NCBI RefSeq assembly: GCF_013114545.1
Contig: NZ_VTXI01000023.1
Coordinates: forward strand, 1 to 64,000
DNA from: Vibrio sp. RE86
GTDB lineage: Bacteria; Pseudomonadota; Gammaproteobacteria; Enterobacterales; Vibrionaceae
DNA: 64,000 nt
Direction of reading: 5' to 3'
In this document: piece by piece, positions 17,125-25,947 of the stretch
Layout of the letters: every line of letters begins with the position of its first letter
How positions within the stretch are numbered: position 1 is the stretch's first letter
The notes under the pieces: generated by a model
The model's database searches: none
Told to the model about the DNA's origin: nothing
What the model saw: the letters and a program-made list of their open reading frames with translations, nothing else
Position numbers and translations under genes: made by a program

Positions 17125-19488
17125 TTAGAACAAGCCGAGCTGAGGTTCGCTTAACGTCGCAAAGTCGATACCAATAAATGGGAGTATCGCTTCTGCGACA
17201 GGCTTTAACTGCTTATCAATGTAGTGCTGATAATCAATGGCGTTCTTTTGATATTCCTTTGGCTCAGGACCAGAAATGGTGATCACGTACTCGATCCTAC
17301 CTTTATTTTGGTATTGAAGCGGGCGACCAAGCTTTTCATTGATCTCATCAGCCATACGAGCGGCTCGAACTTGTGGCGGAATGTTCTTTTGGTACTCGTG
17401 CAGTTTGCGACGAAGGCGTTTTTGATAAACCAATTTATCATCAAAGTCACCCGTTTTGGTGCGTTCTACAAACTGACGGACATAGTCACTTGGATTTTCA
17501 TCGTGGAATACCATTGAATAAAGTTGTTGCTGAAACTCTTGTGCAAGTGGTGTCCAGTCAGTTCTGGCACTTTCAAGTCCTTTAAACACGATACGCTCTT
17601 GTTTACCTTCGCCGATAAGGCCAGCGTAGCGTTTCTTCGAACCTGTCTCTTGACCACGAATGGTCGGCATCAAAAACTTACGATAGTGGGTCTCATACTC
17701 AAGTTCCAAAATGGAGTTTAGGTTGTACTCTTGACGAAGGTGATTCGCCCACCACTCATTGATATACGCCACAAGCTCTAGGCCGATTTCGTCTGCTTGA
17801 GTTTGGTTAAATTCACCATTTAAAGAGACAAAGGTAGAGTCTGTGTCGCCATAAATTACCTGATAACCTTTGGCCTCAATCAGCTTTTTGGTTTGCTTCA
17901 TGATCTCATGTCCGCGCATCGTAATACTGGATGCAAGACGGGTATCGAAGAATCGACAGCCAGACGAGCCGAGTACTCCATAGAACGAGTTCATGATGAT
18001 CTTGATGGCTTGGGAGAACGCTTTCTCATTGTTCTTTTTTGCAACGTCACGCGCGGCCCATAAATGTTCGATCATCTGGGGTAGGAAGTGACGAGAACGG
18101 TGGAATTGACCACCTCGGAATCCAGGTACGGCTTCATCATCGCCACAGCCAATATCTTGTTGTAAGCCCTCAATCAATCCCATTGGATCGATCAGAAAGC
18201 TCCGAATAATAGAAGGGTATAGACTCTTAAAATCGAGCACCAAGACCGAATCATACAGATCAGGGATCGAGTCCATCACATAGCCACCGGGGCTTGCTAA
18301 CCAATTTTCAGGGTGAAGGTTAGGTGCTACATACCCTGCGCGATGTATTTGAGGTAGGTATAGATTGGTAAAAGCAGCAACTGATCCGCCAACACGATCA
18401 AGCTCAACCCCTGTGAGTTTTGAACGTTCAATCGCAAACTCTAGTAGGTGAGTGTGAGCGAATATCTTGTTAACCAGCACACAATCTTGCAAGTTGTACT
18501 TAGCGAGTGAGGGTTTATCAGAGCGGAACATCTGATTGATTTCTGCCATCCGGTCGTGAACGTTGTGAATCTGTTTGCCTTCACCCAGCAGTTCTTGCGA
18601 AACGGACTCCAATGACCAGCTACGAAAATGGTAGGTTGCGGTTTTTAGCGTATCAATACCATCCATCACGACTCGGCCAGGAATTGAGATAAATCCTTGC
18701 TGCGTGGTATTGGAGGTGCGGAAGAAGCTGGCTTGGTTTCCTCGGCCGATCATCAACTTTATCTGGTTCCACTCGGCACGTTTATGTAACAAGCGAAAAT
18801 CGAAGTCGATAACATTCCAGCCGACAATGACATCAGGATCAAACTGGTTAAACCATCTCACCATCGCTTGAAGCAGCTCTTTCTCATTCTTTACCCACTC
18901 AATAGGGGTCTCTGCAGGCTCCGGTTCACCTATCATGATCACACGACTGTCCATCGGGCTATCTAAGCCAATGGAATATAAAACGCCTTTCTCTGAACAC
19001 TCGATGTCTAAGGAAACCACGTTGAGCTTAGGCGTGTAACCGCCCTGACGACATTTTGCGTCGTTGTATCGTTGGTAGGTGCCCATTGATGTTGCATCAC
19101 CGGTAAACTCGATACTGCCTTGAACAAAACGCTCCATTAGAAAGCGGTCGGCGAGTCGAATGTCATCTTCAAGCACAGTGATGTCATGTTGCTTGAGCAA
19201 GTTGCTCAAGGTCTGAGATTGCTTGGTTGTTGTGGTGTAACAGGCAGCAAGTGGTTCTAGATCAAAGCTAGTCAAAGCGAGAGGCTTCCACTCCACGGCG
19301 AGACCATTGCTGCTCGCGAGCAGTTTGGCTTGTTCAAGCGTTGTTTGATGGATGAAAAAGACCGGCTTTTCACCGCTAATCAGCAGCTGAGTAGGCCCTT
19401 GTTCCGTAGAGAGCCAAAGATCAATTTGAGTACTACCTTTAACATCGCGAGCTTGTCGAGTGAGTAAGAAACCGTTTTGAATAACCAT
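17125..19488 (-). CDS. polB: DNA polymerase II
   Basis: A family B polymerase used in repair and translesion synthesis, with proofreading. The 787-residue product is close to the E. coli length (783). The exonuclease part shows LDIECSEKG (Exo I), WNVIDFDFRLL (Exo II) and YNLQDCVLV (Exo III). The polymerase part shows LDFKSLYPSII (motif A), KIIMNSFYGVLG (motif B) and YGDTDSTFV (motif C). It converges on the EIIC-EAL gene with only two bases between stops. In E. coli polB is under SOS control; no LexA box was recognised in the upstream region. Confidence 0.96.
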   Translation of the reverse strand: MVIQNGFLLTRQARDVKGSTQIDLWLSTEQGPTQLLISGEKPVFFIHQTTLEQAKLLASSNGLAVEWKPLALTSFDLEPLAACYTTTTKQSQTLSNLLKQHDITVLEDDIRLADRFLMERFVQGSIEFTGDATSMGTYQRYNDAKCRQGGYTPKLNVVSLDIECSEKGVLYSIGLDSPMDSRVIMIGEPEPAETPIEWVKNEKELLQAMVRWFNQFDPDVIVGWNVIDFDFRLLHKRAEWNQIKLMIGRGNQASFFRTSNTTQQGFISIPGRVVMDGIDTLKTATYHFRSWSLESVSQELLGEGKQIHNVHDRMAEINQMFRSDKPSLAKYNLQDCVLVNKIFAHTHLLEFAIERSKLTGVELDRVGGSVAAFTNLYLPQIHRAGYVAPNLHPENWLASPGGYVMDSIPDLYDSVLVLDFKSLYPSIIRSFLIDPMGLIEGLQQDIGCGDDEAVPGFRGGQFHRSRHFLPQMIEHLWAARDVAKKNNEKAFSQAIKIIMNSFYGVLGSSGCRFFDTRLASSITMRGHEIMKQTKKLIEAKGYQVIYGDTDSTFVSLNGEFNQTQADEIGLELVAYINEWWANHLRQEYNLNSILELEYETHYRKFLMPTIRGQETGSKKRYAGLIGEGKQERIVFKGLESARTDWTPLAQEFQQQLYSMVFHDENPSDYVRQFVERTKTGDFDDKLVYQKRLRRKLHEYQKNIPPQVRAARMADEINEKLGRPLQYQNKGRIEYVITISGPEPKEYQKNAIDYQHYIDKQLKPVAEAILPFIGIDFATLSEPQLGLF

Positions 19489-19813
19489 GATGAACTAGAT
19501 AAATGAAATGGTGCAGAAATATCTACAGCCCCTAGATTAACATAGACGAATAAACATAAATAGAAGCGGATATCTCTACCTCTTTTGAACAGTCTTAAAC
19601 ATGTTGAATTGGCATGAAATGAGTCATAACTTATTGATTAAAATCTTATTTGCAATTTAAGTGGCATATCTGAAAATAAGTACTTGCTAATCTTCGCGTT
19701 TCAGCACATATTCAGTGTAAGCAAATTTTTGTGAATTAAGTTAAACTAGGCAGCGATGCTGTAAACCACAATAGTGGGGTGCAGAGCCAAAGTAATAGTG
19801 TGGAGATACAAGT
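19489..19813. other. Divergent intergenic region polB / varA
   Basis: About 325 AT-rich bases holding the promoters of polB (left) and varA (right). No small RNA, strong dyad or operator was recognised. GGAG at 19801-19804 is the varA ribosome-binding site. Confidence 0.4.
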
Positions 19814-20458
19814 TTGATAAATGTTTTCCTTGTAGATGATCACGAGCTGGTTCGCACAGGGATACGACGTATTATTGAAGACGTCCGTGGAATGAACGTA
19901 GCAGGGGAAGCTGAAAGCGGTGAAGAAGCAGTAAAGTGGTGTCGTAGCAACCATGCTGACGTCATTTTAATGGATATGAATATGCCGGGTATTGGCGGTC
20001 TTGAAGCGACCAAGAAGATCCTGCGTTTTAGTCCTGATGTTAAAATCATCGTTTTAACTGTTCATACGGAAAATCCGTTTCCAACTAAAGTGATGCAAGC
20101 AGGTGCCGCAGGGTATCTGACTAAAGGCGCTGGCCCAGATGAGATGGTCAACGCAATTCGTATGGTGAATAGTGGTCAACGCTACATTTCACCAGAGATC
20201 GCTCAACAGATGGCACTAAGTCAATTTTCTCCGGCATCGGAAAACCCATTTGCCGATCTGTCAGAGCGTGAACTGCAAATAATGATGATGATTACTAAAG
20301 GACAAAAGGTGACTGATATTTCTGAGCAGTTAAACCTAAGCCCTAAAACAGTAAACAGTTACCGTTACCGTCTGTTCAATAAACTAGACATCAGTGGCGA
20401 TGTTGAATTGACTCACTTAGCGATTCGACACGGTATGATTGATACGGAAACTTTGTAA
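19814..20458 (+). CDS. varA: VarA/UvrY/GacA response regulator
   Basis: The partner of sensor kinase VarS (BarA/GacS); phosphorylated VarA turns on CsrB-type small RNAs that bind CsrA and so controls virulence, metabolism and quorum sensing. The 214-residue product has a receiver domain (VDDHE, phospho-acceptor Asp54 in LMDMNMPG, Lys in YLTKGA) and a LuxR/NarL-type HTH (LSERELQIMMMITKGQKV, LSPKTVNSYRYRLF). The start is TTG, with GGAG nine bases before it; the N-terminus MINVFLVDDHELVR fits the family. uvrC follows after 47 bases, as in E. coli. Confidence 0.95.
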   Translation: MINVFLVDDHELVRTGIRRIIEDVRGMNVAGEAESGEEAVKWCRSNHADVILMDMNMPGIGGLEATKKILRFSPDVKIIVLTVHTENPFPTKVMQAGAAGYLTKGAGPDEMVNAIRMVNSGQRYISPEIAQQMALSQFSPASENPFADLSERELQIMMMITKGQKVTDISEQLNLSPKTVNSYRYRLFNKLDISGDVELTHLAIRHGMIDTETL

Positions 20459-20505
20459 GGCATCTTTAATATCACAGTTCTACAAAGCCAAATAATGGTA
20501 TTGGT

Positions 20506-22335
20506 ATGACCCAATTCGATTCGGCTTCTTTTCTAAAGACAGTGACTAATCAGCCCGGTGTTTATCGAATGTATAACACCGAGGCTGTTGTCATTTACGT
20601 CGGTAAAGCCAAAGACCTCAAAAAACGCCTCTCTAGCTATTTTCGTAGCAAAGTCGATAGTGAAAAAACACGCGCATTGGTAAGTAATATTGCCAAAATT
20701 GATGTGACTGTGACGCACACTGAAACAGAAGCGTTAATTCTAGAACATAACTACATCAAGCAGTATCTACCGAAATACAACGTGTTGCTGCGTGATGATA
20801 AGTCTTATCCATATATATTCGTGAGCGGTCATAAGCACCCAAGACTTTCGATGCATCGTGGCGCGAAAAAGCGCAAAGGGGAGTACTTTGGCCCTTATCC
20901 TGATTCCGGCGCTGTTCGTGAAACCTTGCACTTGCTGCAAAAGATCTTTCCCGTAAGACAATGTGAAGACACCGTTTATGCCAATCGTACTCGACCATGT
21001 TTGATGTATCAGATTGGGCGTTGCGCCGCACCATGTGTGAGCAGTGTTATTTCAGACCAAGAGTATACCGAGCTGGTGGATCTGGTTCGACTGTTCTTAC
21101 AAGGCAAGGATCAGCAGGTTCTAACATCACTGGTTGAAAAAATGGAGCAGGCGAGTCAAGCGTTAAAGTTTGAGGATGCCGCTAAGTTTCGCGATCAGAT
21201 TCAAGCGATCAGGCGTGTTCAAGAGCAACAGTTTGTTTCTGAAGACTCAATGGATGATATGGACGTTCTCGGTTTTGCCCAAGAGAATGGTATCGCTTGT
21301 ATTCACATCTTGATGATTCGCCAAGGTAAAGTACTCGGCAGTCGTAGCCACTTTCCTAAAATTCCGAATAATACAACGCAGCAAGAGGTCTTCTATAGCT
21401 TCTTGAGCCAGTACTATTTGAATCACAATGAGGCGCGTACTGTGCCGACTCGCATTATCCTCAATGAAGGTCTTACCGAAGAGACACAACCCCTAGAGGA
21501 AGCGTTAACGGGTATCGCAGGGCGCAAAGTACAGTTTCACATCAACCCGACAGGAACACGTGGGCGTTACCTGAAACTATCAAACACTAACGCACTCACG
21601 GCGATTACGACCAAGATCAACCATAAGATGACAATCTCGCAGCGTTTTAAAGAGCTAGGCGAGCTGCTTGATATTGAAACGATTACTCGTATGGAATGTT
21701 TCGATATCTCTCACACAATGGGCGAGAGCACCATCGCCTCATGCGTGGTCTTTAACCAAGAAGGCCCAGTGAAGCAAGAGTACCGCCGCTACAACATCAC
21801 AGGAATCACAGGGGGTGATGATTACGCTGCGATGGGACAAGCGTTAGAGCGCCGTTACTCGAAACAGTTAGATGTCGAGAAAATCCCAGATATTGTCTTT
21901 ATCGATGGTGGTAAAGGTCAATTAAACCGCGCGCACGAGATCATCTCTCACTACTGGGGAGATTGGCCTAAGCGCCCGCAATTGATAGGTATTGCAAAAG
22001 GGGTCACTCGCAAACCAGGTTTGGAAACTTTGATTACCGTAAGTGGTGATGAGTTTAACTTGCCAAGTGATGCGCCTGCTCTTCACCTAATGCAACATAT
22101 TCGAGATGAGAGCCACAATCATGCAATTGCTGGACATAGAGCGAAACGTGGTAAAACCCGTAGAACCAGTGCTTTAGAAGGTATTGAAGGGGTAGGGCCG
22201 AAACGTCGTCAGGCATTGCTGAAATACATGGGCGGTCTGCAAGAACTCAAGAGAGCAAGTGTAGAAGAAATCGCCAAAGTGCCGGGTATCAGCTTTTCTT
22301 TGGCAGAAAACATTCATCAAGCATTGAAACAATAA
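20506..22335 (+). CDS. uvrC: Excinuclease ABC subunit C
   Basis: UvrC makes the two cuts on either side of DNA damage in nucleotide-excision repair. The 609-residue product (E. coli 610) has a GIY-YIG nuclease domain at residues about 16-95 (GVYRMY, VIYVGKAKDLKKRL), a Cys-rich segment, a UVR motif near residue 210 (ALKFEDAAKFRDQI) for UvrB contact, an RNase H-like second nuclease (CFDISHTMGE, FIDGGKGQL, HxxRDESHNHAI region), and a C-terminal helix-hairpin-helix pair (GVGPKRRQALL, VPGISFSLAE). It is the middle gene of varA-uvrC-pgsA. Confidence 0.97.
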   Translation: MTQFDSASFLKTVTNQPGVYRMYNTEAVVIYVGKAKDLKKRLSSYFRSKVDSEKTRALVSNIAKIDVTVTHTETEALILEHNYIKQYLPKYNVLLRDDKSYPYIFVSGHKHPRLSMHRGAKKRKGEYFGPYPDSGAVRETLHLLQKIFPVRQCEDTVYANRTRPCLMYQIGRCAAPCVSSVISDQEYTELVDLVRLFLQGKDQQVLTSLVEKMEQASQALKFEDAAKFRDQIQAIRRVQEQQFVSEDSMDDMDVLGFAQENGIACIHILMIRQGKVLGSRSHFPKIPNNTTQQEVFYSFLSQYYLNHNEARTVPTRIILNEGLTEETQPLEEALTGIAGRKVQFHINPTGTRGRYLKLSNTNALTAITTKINHKMTISQRFKELGELLDIETITRMECFDISHTMGESTIASCVVFNQEGPVKQEYRRYNITGITGGDDYAAMGQALERRYSKQLDVEKIPDIVFIDGGKGQLNRAHEIISHYWGDWPKRPQLIGIAKGVTRKPGLETLITVSGDEFNLPSDAPALHLMQHIRDESHNHAIAGHRAKRGKTRRTSALEGIEGVGPKRRQALLKYMGGLQELKRASVEEIAKVPGISFSLAENIHQALKQ

Positions 22336-22413
22336 GAAAAATCCCGCACCATAAGAGCCCTGTTTGAAGCACCAAATAGAGCAATACGCAAACAAAAAGA
22401 GCCTTTTAAAAAT

Positions 22414-22971
22414 ATGCGTTTAAATATTCCAAACATCTTGTCTTTGTTGCGACTTTTCTTAATTCCAGTATTTGTCGTTATTTTTTACCTTCCTTATAGC
22501 TGGTCTCCTTTTGCTGCAGCAATGGTGTTCTGGGTTGCGGGTTTTACCGACTGGCTTGATGGCATGCTGGCTCGTAAGCTGGGTCAAACCTCTCGATTTG
22601 GTGCCTTTATTGACCCTGTTGCCGACAAGGTTCTTGTTGCGACAGCGCTTATTCTTATCACCGAACACTTCCATAGCATTTGGGTCACTATCCCCGCAGT
22701 AACCATGATTGCACGAGAGATCATTATCTCTGCTCTGCGTGAATGGATGGCTGAAATTGGTAAACGTGCAAGTGTCGCGGTTTCATGGGTCGGTAAAGTG
22801 AAGACAGTTAGCCAAATGTTCGCATTATGGGTACTTATCTGGCGCTATGACGATTGGATGGTATGGCTTGGATTTGGTGCACTGTACATTGCAACATTCT
22901 TGACGTACTGGTCGATGGCTCAATACTTAATGGCAGCAAAAGACGACTTGTTGGCAGAAGAACATCACTGA
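22414..22971 (+). CDS. pgsA: CDP-diacylglycerol-glycerol-3-phosphate 3-phosphatidyltransferase
   Basis: PgsA makes phosphatidylglycerol phosphate, the committed step to phosphatidylglycerol and cardiolipin, in the inner membrane. The 185-residue product has about five membrane segments and the full CDP-alcohol transferase motif, D-G-x2-A-R-x8-G-x3-D-x3-D, in the stretch from DWLDGMLARK to FGAFIDPVADK (residues about 47-72). uvrC lies 78 bases upstream, the same neighbour as in E. coli. A terminator follows. Confidence 0.96.
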   Translation: MRLNIPNILSLLRLFLIPVFVVIFYLPYSWSPFAAAMVFWVAGFTDWLDGMLARKLGQTSRFGAFIDPVADKVLVATALILITEHFHSIWVTIPAVTMIAREIIISALREWMAEIGKRASVAVSWVGKVKTVSQMFALWVLIWRYDDWMVWLGFGALYIATFLTYWSMAQYLMAAKDDLLAEEHH

Positions 22972-22975
22972 TTAT

Positions 22976-23002
22976 GAAGCGGACATTTTGGTCCGCTTTT
23001 TT
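22976..23002 (+). terminator. pgsA terminator
   Basis: Stem AAGCGGAC / GTCCGCTT with a short loop and a run of six T, five bases after the pgsA stop. Confidence 0.85.
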
Positions 23003-23150
23003 GTGTCTGTTATTTAAAGACCGCTTCGCCAAACTTTGTAATAAATACAGTTATCTCAACGATTTCTCTGATTTATTTGCTAAAAAACTGAGCAATATAG
23101 CCAGTTTTGAGTGTTAAATAGACAAACGATTTAAAAAATCAAAAATAGTG

Positions 23151-23178
23151 TTGACTCAGTAGGCCGAATCCGTAGAAT
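23151..23178 (+). promoter_or_regulatory. tRNA operon promoter
   Basis: TTGACT (23151-23156) and TAGAAT (23173-23178) are 16 bases apart, a good sigma-70 promoter. It lies about 55 bases before the first tRNA. A GC-containing stretch follows the -10 box, as in stringently controlled stable-RNA promoters. Confidence 0.65.
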
Positions 23179-23232
23179 GCATTCCGTACCCAAGAGGAAC
23201 TAAGCGAAAGCTTAACCACTTAGGACAGCGAA

Positions 23233-23306
23233 GGCGCCTTGGCAGAGTGGCCATGCAGCGGATTGCAAATCCGTGGACCTCGGTTCGACTCCGGGAGGCG
23301 CCTCCA
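23233..23306 (+). tRNA. tRNA-Cys (GCA)
   Basis: 74 bases forming a full cloverleaf. The acceptor stem GGCGCCT pairs with AGGCGCC, the anticodon loop TTGCAAA gives GCA, the T-loop is GTTCGAC, and CCA is encoded. First gene of a four-tRNA operon. Confidence 0.95.
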
Positions 23307-23309
23307 TTC

Positions 23310-23385
23310 GCGACACTAGCTCAGTTGGTAGAGCGCAACCTTGCCAAGGTTGAGGTCACGAGTTCGAACCTCGTGTGTCGCTCCA
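23310..23385 (+). tRNA. tRNA-Gly (GCC), copy 1
   Basis: 76 bases. The acceptor GCGACAC pairs with GTGTCGC, the anticodon arm CAACCTTGCCAAGGTTG gives GCC, the T-loop is GTTCGAA, and CCA is encoded. It is identical base for base to the copy at 23577. Confidence 0.94.
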
Positions 23386-23472
23386 AATTTTAAGATAGCG
23401 ATTAGGCATAATCGATATCAAGATGGTGTTTTACTTACTTCAGTAAAAGGCATCGCAAATTTAGATTTGTGT

Positions 23473-23559
23473 GCCCTGGTGGTGGAATTGGTAGACACAA
23501 GGGATTTAAAATCCCTCGGCGTTCGCGCTGTGCCGGTTCAAGTCCGGCCCGGGGCACCA
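23473..23559 (+). tRNA. tRNA-Leu (TAA)
   Basis: 87 bases with a long variable arm (CGGCGTTCGCGCTG), as expected for leucine. The anticodon loop TTTAAAA inside AGGGA...TCCCT gives TAA. The T-loop is GTTCAAG and CCA is encoded. Confidence 0.94.
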
Positions 23560-23576
23560 TCTAACTCAAACTTTAT

Positions 23577-23652
23577 GCGACACTAGCTCAGTTGGTAGAG
23601 CGCAACCTTGCCAAGGTTGAGGTCACGAGTTCGAACCTCGTGTGTCGCTCCA
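23577..23652 (+). tRNA. tRNA-Gly (GCC), copy 2
   Basis: Identical to the 76-base tRNA-Gly at 23310, including CCA. It is the last gene of the operon, followed at once by the terminator. Confidence 0.94.
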
Positions 23653-23655
23653 GTT

Positions 23656-23690
23656 AAAAAAGCCTCGATAGAAATATCGAGGCTTTTTTG
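23656..23690 (+). terminator. tRNA operon terminator
   Basis: Stem AAAAAGCCTCGATA / TATCGAGGCTTTTTT with a short loop, four bases after the last tRNA. Confidence 0.9.
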
Positions 23691-23864
23691 CATTTAAAGC
23701 AAGCAGTTCATTCTACGTTCCTTTTTAGAACTCCATTCACTTCACTATTTTTACAGCTTGAGTACAAACTTTCACTAACTGAGAGTTGTGATTTTATTTA
23801 CAGATCTAATAAAATGCTCTCGATTTATAAACAGTATCGTTCTTCGTAATCAGATAGGCAGTAC

Positions 23865-24386
23865 ATGGATAGTTTAAAGAAGTTTCTTAGTTTTCCCTTG
23901 GTTGTAAGCCTATTGATGACATTTGCAGTGAAAGCAGAATCGATTGCCTCGTTTCCTGAAGATTTTTTAAAGTGGCCGATAGTTAAAGAGTCGGTCAACT
24001 TGCCAGCTGATACTGTGCTTCCTCCTGATACATCCCTTTTCATTCAAGAATCTGTAAGAGCCTATAGTTGGATCAATAATGGTCAGGGCTCCCCCCTTAC
24101 CATTCGTGTTAACCCAGATAAACTCGAACAATACAAGACACATGGTCCATACAGTGACGGTTTGACTGCTGTGGCGGTTTCGGAAGTCGAAGGGATTGTG
24201 TGGGTCACAGAACATATCGGTGGCGAAGCGGTGTATGGCAGTTACAACCGTCAAGGGGAAGACATCAGCCATACTCACCCATCTCTGCAACCAGCATTTT
24301 GCCAAAGCTGCCACAGTACCTATAAAGACATCTGTGTCAATGGGACCTGTGCAGAGCCCGTTTTAGATGTGTTCAGCGATCAGTAG
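23865..24386 (+). CDS. Secreted c-type haem-motif protein
   Basis: A 173-residue protein with a signal peptide cut near FAVKA, so periplasmic. The C-terminal part has one covalent-haem motif, Cys146-Gln-Ser-Cys149-His150, followed by two more Cys (DIC, GTC) that may form a disulfide. The order of a beta-rich middle (YSDGLTAVAVSEVEGIVWVTEH) and a C-terminal CxxCH recalls cytochrome P460 and related c-prime-beta proteins, but the match is by layout only. Its stop codon directly abuts the ATG of the diguanylate cyclase, so the two are made together and it may be a redox or gas sensor for that enzyme. Confidence 0.65.
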   Translation: MDSLKKFLSFPLVVSLLMTFAVKAESIASFPEDFLKWPIVKESVNLPADTVLPPDTSLFIQESVRAYSWINNGQGSPLTIRVNPDKLEQYKTHGPYSDGLTAVAVSEVEGIVWVTEHIGGEAVYGSYNRQGEDISHTHPSLQPAFCQSCHSTYKDICVNGTCAEPVLDVFSDQ

Positions 24387-25892
24387 ATGAGAACAAACAT
24401 ACGTTCACTCCCATCCCGCCTTGTGGCAAAGTTATCGATCAATCAAATGCTGTTGGTCTCACACCTGTTTCTAGTTGTGATTCTAATTTCTGGCTTTAGT
24501 TATACACGCTACCAAAGTGAATGGCATCGTCATGTAGAATCTTCAGCCACCATAGCAAAGCTGACTTTAGCGCCACACATTTCGTTTTTATCAAGTTCAG
24601 TCGCTGGCGTGAACTACGCCAACTTGACCATGCCTTCAACACAAGAGATCCTTTCTTCGGTTGATGGCTTAGAGTTTCTCGATATCGTTGGCAAATCTGA
24701 TTATTCAGGCCAGAGTGTCCATGTTCGTTACTTTAAGCGTTTAGAATACCTGTGGCGTGCCGATGTTAAAGAGGATGAACTTGATGAATTAGAAGCAAAG
24801 TTATCGGCCTTGAACGCTCAAATAGCGGCGACAGAGCAAAGTAACACCATTCGCCATAAGAAGCTGAAGTTCATCCACAATCGTGTTAGTCGAGAATACG
24901 ACTCTCTTGCTGAAAGTCTTTTTGTGTCAAATAACACTTATGTTCCTTGGAAAAAACCTCAGCTGAATCAAGCTCCCTATTACTTAGACGAGGAACTCTG
25001 CACACTCAATGTCATCCTTCCGCTGAGGAACAAAAATGGTGGCGAGGTTTGGGCTGTGTTTGATGCCAGTGCGCTAACTGAATTACAGCACTCCTTGATC
25101 GAAGAGATTGTTGCCGAAGCGGTCGTTGCCTTAGCGTTATCACTGGTTCTGATAGGCTGGGTGACACACTGGATTGTTTCGCCTCTTAAATCCTTAGCCG
25201 ACCACATGCGTACCGAGCACTCCCAAACGAATATTGTGAGTTTGAAAGAGCTCAACCGAGGGGACGAAATAGGCCAACTGGCAAGAGCGTATCAAGGTTT
25301 GCTAATCAAACTCGATAATCAGCTGACTATTCTCAGAACTCGTACCGACACGGATCCCCTGACTGGTCTTGGTTCCCGTTATAAATACTCTCGAACAGGA
25401 ATTCCCTTTTTAAAACGCCACATCGCGAAAGGACATTATGTAGGGCTTGTGATATGTGACGTTGATAACTTTAAAGCATTCAATGATCTGTATGGGCATA
25501 CTCAAGGAGACAATGCACTTTCTTCAGTTGGAGCTGCCATCAACGACATCGCACATGATAGCGACCTTGCGTTTCGCTATGGGGGGGAAGAGTTTGTGAT
25601 TCTTTGTGCGCGAAAAGAGATGAACCAACTGATCCAACACACTGAGCTCCTACGAAGTAAAATAGCGGCACTTGAGATTAAACATGAAGGTAATCAACCT
25701 CATGGTCATCTTACGGTGTCAGTGGGTGGTGCAATAGCAACCCAAGATGATCTCGATAATGTATTCAATACCCATCCACAACTGCATGAGTCTATGTTTA
25801 ACGTCGCGGATAAAGCGTTATACATGTGCAAGCAAAATGGGCGCAACCAAGTGACTTGGGCGAGCAATAAAGAGCTTGTTGAAATGGCATAG
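24387..25892 (+). CDS. Membrane-bound diguanylate cyclase
   Basis: A 501-residue inner-membrane enzyme expected to make cyclic di-GMP. It has one membrane segment at residues about 24-42, a periplasmic region of about 200 residues with a coiled part (residues about 125-160), a second membrane segment near residue 240, a HAMP linker, and a GGDEF domain with the active signature GGEEF at 399-403. The inhibitory RxxD site expected before it reads HDSD, so product inhibition through that Arg is probably absent. The ATG follows the stop of the haem-protein gene with no gap. V. cholerae has a cyclase gene in the same place after pgsA. Confidence 0.88.
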   Translation: MRTNIRSLPSRLVAKLSINQMLLVSHLFLVVILISGFSYTRYQSEWHRHVESSATIAKLTLAPHISFLSSSVAGVNYANLTMPSTQEILSSVDGLEFLDIVGKSDYSGQSVHVRYFKRLEYLWRADVKEDELDELEAKLSALNAQIAATEQSNTIRHKKLKFIHNRVSREYDSLAESLFVSNNTYVPWKKPQLNQAPYYLDEELCTLNVILPLRNKNGGEVWAVFDASALTELQHSLIEEIVAEAVVALALSLVLIGWVTHWIVSPLKSLADHMRTEHSQTNIVSLKELNRGDEIGQLARAYQGLLIKLDNQLTILRTRTDTDPLTGLGSRYKYSRTGIPFLKRHIAKGHYVGLVICDVDNFKAFNDLYGHTQGDNALSSVGAAINDIAHDSDLAFRYGGEEFVILCARKEMNQLIQHTELLRSKIAALEIKHEGNQPHGHLTVSVGGAIATQDDLDNVFNTHPQLHESMFNVADKALYMCKQNGRNQVTWASNKELVEMA

Positions 25893-25921
25893 TGCGCAGA
25901 AGACTTTCTTATGCGCACTAT
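25889..25921. terminator. Perfect 10-bp hairpin at the end of the cyclase gene
   Basis: ATAGTGCGCA and TGCGCACTAT face each other across 13 bases and include the stop codon of the cyclase gene. No T-run follows, so it may be a bidirectional transcription barrier or an mRNA-stabilising hairpin rather than a standard terminator. Confidence 0.45.
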
Positions 25922-25947
25922 TGGGACTATCAAAAATAGAGAGGCTA

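Noticed and set aside
23341..23586. An 81-codon frame across the tRNA genes
   Set aside because: It runs through tRNA-Gly and tRNA-Leu and has no recognisable protein; it is chance.
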